Shown: positions 1-5,207, counted from the first letter of the stretch. The stretch: 6,384 nucleotides of DNA from an uncultured Lachnospiraceae bacterium (GCA_910585655.1 CAJUFW010000165.1:1086-7469), one strand, 5' to 3'. Numbers and translations: made by a program. The notes: generated from the sequence alone by a model not told the origin.

Positions 1-405
1 TGCAAAAGCCTCTATACCTTTCTGATGATTTTCATGACAAAATAACACCGAAAAAATTAATGGATGATTCATAACCGACTTCAACAATACTTCTGTAGAC
101 ATTTCATCTAAAATTTCTTCTGGAATTTGCGTTGCCTCATACATTTCCCCTGTCGTTTTAAAACTTTTCCATTCATTTGTATTTGGTTTTATAGGATATT
201 CATATAAAGTTTCATTAACCATTTTACATTGTTTTTCTCTCCCTCTGAAAACATTATCTTCAATAATTTCCTCTGCTTTCATTAAATCCATTTGAGTTCT
301 TTGATTATCCTTTTCCTCTGCCCGTACTCTTACATTACTGCAAAGTCCTAACACAAATACTGCTACCAGCAGCACAGCCAATACTCGTTCGTATTTTTTC
401 TTCAT
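1..405 (-). CDS. Secreted hypothetical protein, N-terminal 135 residues (3' end outside window)
   Basis: The minus-strand frame is open from an ATG at 405-403 to base 1 with no stop, giving 135 residues of a longer protein. An AGGAGG ribosome site (complement of 413-418) lies 7 bases before the ATG. The N-terminus is a typical Sec signal peptide: basic start MKKKYER, hydrophobic core at residues 8-22, and probable cleavage after VRA (residue 29) before EEKDNQ. The Cys at residue 22 is preceded by LGL, a poor lipobox, so I do not call a lipoprotein. The mature part is charged. Residues 87-117 carry the stretch MYEATQIP-EEILDEMSTEVLLKSV-MNHPLI, which resembles a motif I recall from uncharacterised secreted Firmicutes proteins. 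No enzymatic function can be assigned. GC is about 32% by hand count (117 of the first 360 bases), clearly lower than the genes to the right, which hints at a different origin. Confidence 0.82.
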   Translation of the reverse strand, partial: MKKKYERVLAVLLVAVFVLGLCSNVRVRAEEKDNQRTQMDLMKAEEIIEDNVFRGREKQCKMVNETLYEYPIKPNTNEWKSFKTTGEMYEATQIPEEILDEMSTEVLLKSVMNHPLIFSVLFCHENHQKGIEAFA

Positions 406-447
406 AAATTATCCTCCTAATCTTGTCTTAATTCATGTCATCTGTTT

Positions 448-534
448 TCACTGTTCCTCCTGCCACACTGCCTCCTTTTCCTGATATGGTACTTCCATCT
501 TATACCAGTTTTCTCCTCCTGCACAGGGGACATA
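448..534 (-). pseudogene. Possible C-terminal remnant of a lost gene
   Basis: On the minus strand, a 28-codon open stretch ends at a TGA (450-448), 42 bases before the start of the secreted protein, which is normal operon spacing. It reads as a plausible hydrophilic C-terminus, including GGENWYKMEVPYQEKE and ending WQEEQ. It has no start codon or ribosome site. It is closed upstream by an in-frame TGA at 537-535, inside the 525-564 palindrome, and the sequence beyond is the small-gene promoter. This would fit a gene whose 5' part was lost where the palindrome now sits. The stretch is short enough to be chance, so confidence is low. Confidence 0.2.
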
Positions 535-564
535 TCAGCGGCGACCACCACTGATATGTCCCCT
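525..564. repeat. Perfect 14-bp inverted repeat, REP-like palindrome
   Basis: The arms AGGGGACATATCAG (525-538) and CTGATATGTCCCCT (551-564) are perfect reverse complements around a 12-base GC-rich centre (539-550). Two further G-C pairs are possible inside (540-549 and 541-548). On the plus strand the arm runs into TTTT (564-567), so it could act as a weak terminator. However, no plus-strand gene lies to its left in the window, and on the minus strand no T-tract follows. GGGGAC...GTCCCC palindromes are, to my knowledge, recurrent dispersed elements in clostridial genomes, often mobilised by REP-associated (Y1-type) transposases. The dispersed-repeat reading is therefore preferred but cannot be tested within one window. 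Confidence 0.55.
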
Positions 565-592
565 TTTCAAAGCCATTGCAATCCTGTATAAT
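564..592 (+). promoter_or_regulatory. Promoter of the small peptide gene
   Basis: A perfect TATAAT -10 box (587-592) is preceded at 17 bases by TTTTCA (564-569), a 4-of-6 match to the -35 consensus. The predicted transcript start is near 599, leaving a leader of about 79 bases before the ATG at 678. The -35 box overlaps the right end of the 525-564 palindrome, so the palindrome may affect promoter strength. Confidence 0.55.
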
Positions 593-606
593 AGATTTTG
601 TACAGG
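583..606. promoter_or_regulatory. Dyad CCTGTA-N12-TACAGG over the -10 box
   Basis: CCTGTA (583-588) and TACAGG (601-606) are exact reverse complements separated by 12 bases. The dyad covers the -10 box and the predicted start of transcription, where a repressor would block polymerase. The protein that binds is unknown; the regulator encoded at 842-2923 is the nearest candidate. Confidence 0.3.
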
Positions 607-608
607 CA

Positions 609-627
609 CTTATCTGTATCAGGTAAG
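609..627. promoter_or_regulatory. Dyad CTTATCTG-TAT-CAGGTAAG in the leader
   Basis: The 8-base arms at 609-616 and 620-627 are inverted with one mismatch, which would be a G-U pair in RNA, around a 3-base centre. It lies about 10-28 bases into the predicted leader. The short centre suits a DNA operator for a dimeric HTH protein better than a stable RNA hairpin. Confidence 0.3.
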
Positions 628-631
628 AAAA

Positions 632-660
632 CAAAACAGACCTCACAAATCAAAACAGAC
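632..660 (+). repeat. Direct repeat CAAAACAGAC, 19-base period, in the leader
   Basis: Two identical 10-base copies lie at 632-641 and 651-660. The second copy directly abuts the AAAGGAG ribosome site (661-667) of the small peptide gene. The 19-base step is close to two DNA helical turns. The repeat could be a protein-binding site or a site of translational control; its role is unknown. Confidence 0.45.
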
Positions 661-677
661 AAAGGAGTGACCGAATT

Positions 678-845
678 ATGAAGAAAAAACTATTCTCTCT
701 GGGAACCGTACTCGCTATCGTACTTCTGCTTACCCCATTGGTAATCCCAACACCAAAGAAGCCTTGCTGCTCGAATTATCCGAACTGTTCCTGTGAGAAA
801 AGTCTCGAACCCCAGGATGATACTCCTCCAAAGAGAAAACACTAA
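678..845 (+). CDS. Small membrane-targeted cysteine-containing peptide, 55 aa
   Basis: ATG at 678 is preceded by AAAGGAG (661-667) with 10-base spacing, and the frame ends at TAA (843-845). The product starts MKKKLFSLG and has one hydrophobic stretch (residues 5-23, ending LLLTPLVIP). A short polar tail follows, with Cys at 30, 31, 37 and 39 (CC-x5-C-x-C), and a charged, proline-containing end. No clear AxA cleavage site or lipobox is visible, so it may be cleaved after the IPTP region or remain anchored. I recognise no family. The four cysteines could form disulfides outside the cell or bind metal. It has its own promoter, its own terminator (941-980), and stacked repeats in its leader. Its stop codon overlaps that of the convergent regulator gene. 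An exported peptide beside a TPR-type regulator suggests a signalling peptide, but this is inference. A missed ordinary small membrane protein is the alternative. Confidence 0.7.
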   Translation: MKKKLFSLGTVLAIVLLLTPLVIPTPKKPCCSNYPNCSCEKSLEPQDDTPPKRKH

Positions 846-2923
846 CTCAAAGAAGAAGAAATTTCCACCTTATATTCTTTCCGACAGTGTTTTGAAAGAT
901 GCTTCACATAAAAATCATAGTCCAACATTTCTGCAAGTTCAAAAATCTGTCTGCAAATTGGCAGGCAGATTTTTTCTTTTTCCTTCTGAATCTTTTCTGC
1001 CTCTTCCGGTCTTCCCTCTTGTTCCTGCCGCTTTACCTCCAGGTCATAGATTTGCTCCCGGTTCCAGACCAGCTTATAGAGAAACTCTACGACTGCCGAT
1101 CCGGATTTTACCTTATAAGCGGTCAGCAGCCCTTTTTTGGACACCTCTATCGCCTCCTTATGCTTCTCCTGTTTTCCCAGATACCGCTCCAGATTAAATA
1201 AGGTCATAAGATATTGCGGGTCATTTTTCTCCGCTCCCACCGGGTTTCTCTCACAGTTTGTTACTATCTGATTTAACAGTTCTTCTGCCCCTCTGAAATC
1301 TCCCAGTGCTTCCATCTCATTTGCGATATTATTTAACAGAACAATCTCCTGATATTTTAACGGCCACCGTTCAAGGCTCACCCCTTCCGGAATAGTCAGA
1401 GCCAATGCCTCCTTAAAACACCGCAACTGCTCTTCCGCCGAAGCTTTATGAAGCTCTCCATCTAAAATCGTCTGCAGCAGCAGCATCCCTTGCCGGTTTA
1501 CTGGATCTTTTTGAGAAAGCTCATATCGAAATTCTTCCATTTCCTGCTCTGCCTCTTCATACTTCCAGTAAGAAATCAGAGTACGAATTTTCTGATACCG
1601 CTGATGTACCTCATAACGATCCGATTTAATATCCGTATAATACCGACATCCCCTTTCCTCCCATCCTAATTCCTTGAGTATCTTCTGATACGTATAACTA
1701 TTGCTTTCTACCCTTCCCTGCTCCAGACGCCGTATCGTCTTAACCGTAATGTCAAGCCTTTCGCTCAGCTTCTTTTGCGACAGCTTTTTCTCCTCCCGTA
1801 TCATGCGGACGCTTTCTCCTAATGGCAGCCCCCGAAAGCTTGATTTCCCCAGTTCAAGAAAGGCTGCCAGCGTATTTCTGTCCCAGTCGGTTCCGACCTC
1901 TCTCTGTTTTTGTTGTTTTTTCTGATTTAATTCCCTTCTCTCTTTGGGCTTCCCCTCTTGTCCTTCTGTTTCCTTTATCGACCATTCTTCTAATAAGAAC
2001 AGCAGCTCCAGCACGTCTTCTCTTTTCCTTATCCCATCAGCGACGTCTTTGTCCTTCCCTTCCTTTTGTCTCTTCCCTTTTTCCAGTTCATACTGCAGCA
2101 ATACCTCCATCCCGTAAAGCTTCTGGTCTCTTCGTATCAGCTTCCACCAATTTCGGCAGACCGCCTCCTCTCCCCACCTTTCGACCTCTGCCAGCCGTCT
2201 GAGAAACAGAGCCGCCAGGCAAGAATAGGAATCGCTTAGAGCCTCCGGATCCAAAATCTGCTCTTCTGTCTGCTTTAACAACTGGCGATACAGACAAAAC
2301 CCCTGCTCTCTGATTTTCTCCCTCTTACAGAAGTGATCCGCCTGCATCGCCTTCAATGCCAGTTCGATTCTGCCAAGGCGATACCCCTCTGCCTGCCAGA
2401 ACGCCGTTTCCGGAAGCGTCAGCCAGAGTGCTGTCTGAATTTCACTTGCTCGTTTTTCCCAATCCGGCTTCTGAACCATTGCTTTCTGTTCCAAGGCAAT
2501 TCCGTCAAAGGCAGCCTGTTCTATATACTCCGTCAGCAGTCTGACATATCGCAAAAACTGTTCCTGACAGGCTTTTGATAGATCTCTTTTTTCTGTACTT
2601 CTGTTTAATTCCTCCCATGCCTCCTGCCAATATACCAAAAACAGCTCTCCGTCTCCCTCCCGCAGCAGATACAGCAGTAAGTCGCGATAGATAGCCTCTC
2701 CCAATTCCTGACCGTCATATAAGCTGGAAAATCGCTTTGGAACCTGTCCCATCCGCTCCATACATACATCGAATACCCATTTCCCCGGCTCCTTTTCTCC
2801 ACGCTCATACGTCCCCAACGTGCTGGTACTACATAACCCAGCCACCAAAGCCTCCTGAGAAATTTCCAGCGCCGTCCGGACACTTTTTATCAACTTTCCA
2901 CTGGAAAACCCCTCCTCTTTCAT
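842..2923 (-). CDS. Double-HTH (XRE-type), TPR-like transcriptional regulator, 693 aa
   Basis: Residues 9-60 form an XRE-type helix-turn-helix (GKLIKSVRTALEISQEAL...STLGTYERGEKEP). Residues 368-421 form a second one (LGESVRMIREEKKLSQKKL...VKTIRRLEQGR), a better consensus match. Residues 70-275 are helical with no recognised signature. Residues 281-345 are a Lys/Glu/Gln-rich charged linker. Residues 440-620 are helical with TPR-like spacing (for example NNIANEMEALGDFRGAEELL). HTH plus TPR is the layout of RRNPP-type peptide-responsive regulators (Rgg, PlcR, PrgX), normally about 280-400 residues with one HTH, so this is about twice the usual length. The start at 2923 is chosen because its ATG overlaps the upstream gene's TGA as ATGA; an ATG at 3019 would give 32 extra residues lying entirely over the upstream gene. 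An AAGGG ribosome site precedes it. It is probably cytoplasmic and co-transcribed with the YbaK-type gene. DNA-binding function is well supported; the ligand is unknown. Confidence 0.88.
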   Translation of the reverse strand: MKEEGFSSGKLIKSVRTALEISQEALVAGLCSTSTLGTYERGEKEPGKWVFDVCMERMGQVPKRFSSLYDGQELGEAIYRDLLLYLLREGDGELFLVYWQEAWEELNRSTEKRDLSKACQEQFLRYVRLLTEYIEQAAFDGIALEQKAMVQKPDWEKRASEIQTALWLTLPETAFWQAEGYRLGRIELALKAMQADHFCKREKIREQGFCLYRQLLKQTEEQILDPEALSDSYSCLAALFLRRLAEVERWGEEAVCRNWWKLIRRDQKLYGMEVLLQYELEKGKRQKEGKDKDVADGIRKREDVLELLFLLEEWSIKETEGQEGKPKERRELNQKKQQKQREVGTDWDRNTLAAFLELGKSSFRGLPLGESVRMIREEKKLSQKKLSERLDITVKTIRRLEQGRVESNSYTYQKILKELGWEERGCRYYTDIKSDRYEVHQRYQKIRTLISYWKYEEAEQEMEEFRYELSQKDPVNRQGMLLLQTILDGELHKASAEEQLRCFKEALALTIPEGVSLERWPLKYQEIVLLNNIANEMEALGDFRGAEELLNQIVTNCERNPVGAEKNDPQYLMTLFNLERYLGKQEKHKEAIEVSKKGLLTAYKVKSGSAVVEFLYKLVWNREQIYDLEVKRQEQEGRPEEAEKIQKEKEKICLPICRQIFELAEMLDYDFYVKHLSKHCRKEYKVEISSSLS
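941..980 (+). terminator. Intrinsic terminator of the small peptide gene, inside the regulator gene
   Basis: TCTGTCTGC (946-954) pairs with GCAGGCAGA (961-969) in a 9-bp stem with one G-U pair and a 6-base loop. A5 (941-945) lies before it, and T6 followed by C and a further T run lie after it. This is a textbook Rho-independent terminator for plus-strand transcription, about 95 bases past the small gene's stop. On the minus strand the same bases encode regulator residues around KICLPICRQIFEL. That strand also shows the hairpin followed by TTTTT, so in principle it could also act weakly on the regulator mRNA. Confidence 0.8.
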
Positions 2924-3285
2924 ACCCAGCCCTTGCAGACGTCCACCCAGCCGCTGCTCTCCGAGCATTGCTCCAGCTCCGGGATCGTCAGTTCTATCGC
3001 GCTGTTGCCTGTCCCACACGCCGGAAATACCGTTTGGAAGCGCTTTAACGATTCGTCCAGATAAACCGTAACCCCCTCTTTCACACCAAACGGGCAGACC
3101 CCACCTACCGCATGTCCGATCTCCTGCTCTACCTCCTCAAAGGAAAGCGTTTTGGCAATCCGTTTTTCCTCACACCCCAGCGCCTGCGCCGCCAGTTCAA
3201 CAGTTGCGCTTGATACGTCAAATAGCTGAATCCGATTCTCCATCTGGTATTTTTTCAAATGCTCTTTTGCACGCTCCAATGACAT
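2920..3285 (-). CDS. YbaK/EbsC-family aminoacyl-tRNA editing protein, apparently with an internal deletion
   Basis: The family hydrolyses mischarged tRNAs, such as Cys-tRNA(Pro), in the cytoplasm. Family-typical stretches are present: FDVSSATVELAAQALG (22-37), RIAKTLSF (42-49, with Lys45 matching the Lys that is essential in studied YbaK proteins), GHAVGGVCPFGV (57-68, the GxxxP loop), VYLDESLKRF, and FPACGTGNSAIEL near the end. From memory of the family, a block of about 35 residues that usually follows KTLSF (containing a G-D-x-K-I-D-N-type segment) is missing; here EEVEQEIGHAVGG follows at once. The protein is 121 residues against a usual length of about 155-160, and the reading frame is intact. 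The start at 3285 (MSLERAK) is chosen over 3324 because AGGGGG lies 9 bases upstream and family members start here; the predicted promoter lies within the longer version. The gene overlaps the regulator as ATGA. It may be inactive or altered in substrate. Confidence 0.8.
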   Translation of the reverse strand: MSLERAKEHLKKYQMENRIQLFDVSSATVELAAQALGCEEKRIAKTLSFEEVEQEIGHAVGGVCPFGVKEGVTVYLDESLKRFQTVFPACGTGNSAIELTIPELEQCSESSGWVDVCKGWV

Positions 3286-3312
3286 TTTCCAAATCCCCCT
3301 TAAATTTCCCAC

Positions 3313-3341
3313 AGTATAGCACATTGCCCTCTTATCTGCAA
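3313..3341 (-). promoter_or_regulatory. Promoter of the YbaK-type gene and regulator operon
   Basis: Read on the minus strand, TTGCAG (3341-3336) is followed after 17 bases by TATACT (3318-3313), with TGC directly before it as an extended -10. The predicted transcript start near 3306 leaves a leader of about 20 bases before the ATG at 3285. No other promoter is visible before the regulator gene, so both genes probably depend on this one. Confidence 0.6.
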
Positions 3342-3429
3342 GCTTTCTTCACATATTGTCAGCCCTTTTCCTCCATTCGCGCGAGTGCGCATCCCGCCCG
3401 GAGAACTTTCCTATCATATAAAAAAATAG

Positions 3430-3473
3430 GTCTTGTACAAACCCTCCTCACACGTTATACTAAAAAACAAGAC
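3430..3473. promoter_or_regulatory. Inverted repeat GTCTTGT-N30-ACAAGAC bracketing the promoter
   Basis: The arms at 3430-3436 and 3467-3473 are exact reverse complements. The left arm overlaps the -35 box and the right arm sits at the predicted transcript start, so a protein bound to both would close the promoter. Autoregulation by the PucR-type product is a reasonable guess, without direct evidence. The arms are only 7 bases, so chance is possible. Confidence 0.3.
3433..3461 (+). promoter_or_regulatory. Promoter of the PucR-type regulator
   Basis: TTGTAC (3433-3438) and TATACT (3456-3461) are 17 bases apart. The predicted start is near 3468, giving a leader of about 35 bases. The -35 box is part of the perfect palindrome TTGTACAA (3433-3440), which may be an operator. 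The promoter is divergent from that at 3313-3341, with about 90 bases between the two -35 boxes. Confidence 0.55.
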
Positions 3474-3502
3474 ATAGAAAAATTGACACGCAAAAGGCAG
3501 GA

Positions 3503-5083
3503 ATGATTATGCAGAAACTATCTTTTTTTACCAGCCGTTCTGATATTACGATAAAACAACAGCATGTCTATTATGAAGAATTCCCGGATATTAAATTTTA
3601 TTATTTGCTGACGGACAGTTCCTTTATCCCTGTACGTCATAACTGCGCCTATATTGGAACTTCCTCCCAGGTAGCAGAGATGCTAGAGGACTTTCATGCC
3701 GATTTTCCTGTTCTGTTTATTCTAACCGACTGTCCGGACGGCTTTTTCGAGCAATATCAGCAGCTCAAGTGCAATCTGCTTTATATTCCGGCTGACATTG
3801 GTCTGATTTATCGCGCCTTAAACGAAAGCTTTGGTATTTATTCTTATTGGTCGGAACAATTTCAGATTGCCTCCCTCTCTCCCGACACTACTCTGCATAT
3901 GCTTCTTGATTTAGGCTCTCAAATGCTGCACAGCCCTTTGTTTTTGCTCAATACCGGCTATACGCTTTTAGATTGTTCTTTGGAAGAAAGAGCAGAAATC
4001 ACGTTTCCCGGCTTTAAAGAGTTAGATCAAAAGGGGTATCTTTCCCCGCAGGCACGAGACGCGCTCTTAGCTTGCCCTTATATGGAACTCTATCCAATCC
4101 GACATGGCACTTCGGTCTATGCTTGGCTGATGTTTTATTGCGACGAAGAAAACGAATACCGCCGCACCTGGTTTCTTTCGCTTTTGACAGAACCGATCAA
4201 GCAGCAGCTTTTGTTGGCAGACCAGCTTCCGGCAGATAGTTCCTCTGTAGCCTTTATGCAGTTTTTACGGGATTTGATTGAAATGCAGATCGTTACTTCG
4301 GAGGAGGTAGAAAACCGGGCGCAGCTTTTAAAATTGCCGCAGGATGTGTTTTATCATTTATTGGTGGTACCGATTGAAGATCGGCGTGACGATACGAGAG
4401 CATTACATTCTCTAAAGCAGGCATTACGAAAGGAACTTCCTTCCGCCCAGCTTTGCCTCTATGAAAACCATCTGATTTTGTTTTTTGCTGTTAAGGAAAA
4501 GCACATTCCTGTCGCCGACCTGTCTTCCCTTCAGGCGCTTTTGACGTGCTATAATACCTGTCTGGGCTACGGCGGATGCCTGCGGCATCTCGAACAGCTT
4601 CGTTCTCTCTATCTCTGGTCCTGCTCTGCCGTTCGTCTGGGGCAGAAACTGAGCGAGCCAGGAGAACGTATTTTCTGCTTTGATGACTACCGGATTTATT
4701 ATATGATCGACTTGTGCCGGACAGGTTTTCAGAACATTCATTTTCATGATAATTTGCTCTACCTCTGCCATCCGGATATCATTACCCTTTGCCGCTACGA
4801 TCAAGAGCATCAATCCGACTATCTGCATATTTTATATGAATATCTTTCCCTTGACTGTAATTTTGCCAAAACAGCCCGCCAGCTTAATTACCACCGTAAC
4901 ACGCTTATGTATAAAATCTCTAAAATAGAATCCATCCTCGGACGTCCCTTGGCTCAGGCAGAATACAAACAGATTCTTTTATATTCCTGTAAAGTAGCCC
5001 GTTATATCCGCGACTACCTCGGCAGGGAACCAAGCCAGTACAATGCCCAAAGCATGGCTAACAAATGGATACCCCCACGCTAA
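3503..5083 (+). CDS. PucR/CdaR-type transcriptional regulator, 526 aa
   Basis: The C-terminus (residues 441-495) is a PucR-family HTH (HTH_30 type), with the diagnostic run NFAKTARQLNYHRNTLMYKI at 453-472 and KIESILG after it. Residues 282-390 resemble the GGDEF-like domain of CdaR/PucR proteins (FYHLLVVPIED..., LCLYENHLILFF, CLGYGGCLRHLEQL); it lacks a GGDEF catalytic motif, so no cyclic-di-GMP synthesis is expected. Residues 125-240 (LLDLGSQMLHSPLFLLNTGY...) look like a small sensor domain; residues 1-120 are not recognised. Such proteins control purine, sugar-acid or sugar uptake genes. Here a solute-binding protein gene follows 174 bases downstream in the same direction, making it the likely target. 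The start is either ATG at 3503 or, two codons later, ATG at 3509, which has AGGA (3499-3502) at better spacing. The tail after the HTH (about 30 residues, ending NKWIPPR) overlaps the 5079-5114 element. No clear terminator follows. Confidence 0.88.
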   Translation: MIMQKLSFFTSRSDITIKQQHVYYEEFPDIKFYYLLTDSSFIPVRHNCAYIGTSSQVAEMLEDFHADFPVLFILTDCPDGFFEQYQQLKCNLLYIPADIGLIYRALNESFGIYSYWSEQFQIASLSPDTTLHMLLDLGSQMLHSPLFLLNTGYTLLDCSLEERAEITFPGFKELDQKGYLSPQARDALLACPYMELYPIRHGTSVYAWLMFYCDEENEYRRTWFLSLLTEPIKQQLLLADQLPADSSSVAFMQFLRDLIEMQIVTSEEVENRAQLLKLPQDVFYHLLVVPIEDRRDDTRALHSLKQALRKELPSAQLCLYENHLILFFAVKEKHIPVADLSSLQALLTCYNTCLGYGGCLRHLEQLRSLYLWSCSAVRLGQKLSEPGERIFCFDDYRIYYMIDLCRTGFQNIHFHDNLLYLCHPDIITLCRYDQEHQSDYLHILYEYLSLDCNFAKTARQLNYHRNTLMYKISKIESILGRPLAQAEYKQILLYSCKVARYIRDYLGREPSQYNAQSMANKWIPPR

Positions 5084-5114
5084 GTTGCACTTACCATGCC
5101 AAGTTGCACTTAGC
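5079..5114. promoter_or_regulatory. 36-base symmetric double-dyad element, candidate operator
   Basis: Two copies of AAGTTGCACTTA lie at 5082-5093 and 5101-5112, stepped by 19 bases, and the match extends to 15 of 16 bases. Each copy is itself a dyad (AAGT-TGC-ACTT). The outermost bases also pair: GCTAAGT (5079-5085) with ACTTAGC (5108-5114). The result is four half-sites in order AAGT-N3-ACTT-N8-AAGT-N3-ACTT, symmetric about 5096/5097. The centres lie roughly 80 and 100 bases before the predicted start of the downstream transcript, an activator-like position. The left end overlaps the regulator's stop codon (5081-5083). There is no T-tract, so it is not an intrinsic terminator. Confidence 0.6.
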
Positions 5115-5170
5115 ATAAAATTTAGTTCACATTTCGTGGCTACCTGCACATACTCTTTTTTCCTTTCCCA

Positions 5171-5179
5171 TGCTAGAAT
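5171..5179 (+). promoter_or_regulatory. Extended -10 promoter of the solute-binding protein gene
   Basis: TGC-TAGAAT (5171-5179) is an extended -10 with a 5-of-6 match. There is no good -35 box at 16-18 bases upstream (CTCTTT-like sequence only), as is common for activator-dependent promoters. The predicted start is near 5186, leaving a leader of about 72 bases. Confidence 0.45.
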
Positions 5180-5207
5180 CAGTTTATCATGAACTACTGT
5201 TACGGAT

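Noticed and set aside
499..507. Minus-strand extended -10 (TGG-TATAAG) as a promoter for the secreted-protein gene
   Set aside because: No acceptable -35 box at 16-18 bases; kept only as a possibility, since no better promoter for that gene is visible.
793..1201. Plus-strand ORFs of 134 and 100 codons (793-1197 and 899-1201)
   Set aside because: They run through the terminator at 941-980 and lie opposite the well-supported regulator gene, with no ribosome site and biased, shadow-like composition.
2924..3019. Longer regulator start at 3019
   Set aside because: The added 32 residues are non-conserved-looking (Arg/Gly-rich) and lie fully over the YbaK-type gene; the ATGA overlap at 2923 is a far better start.
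3286..3324. Longer start for the YbaK-type protein at 3324
   Set aside because: It would place the -10 box inside the coding region, and the family begins at MSLERAK-like sequence, which has its own AGGGGG site.
3374..3396. GCGCGAGTGCGC palindrome in the divergent region
   Set aside because: The arms are only 4 bases and it lies in a GC-rich patch; not distinguishable from chance.
4424..4828. Minus-strand ORF of 134 codons inside the PucR-type gene
   Set aside because: It is opposite a gene with clear domain matches, with no ribosome site or recognisable family.
5155..5161. T-run as an intrinsic terminator after the PucR-type gene
   Set aside because: Only a 3-bp stem can be formed just upstream (GTG/CAC), so there is no credible hairpin; read-through into the transporter gene is possible.
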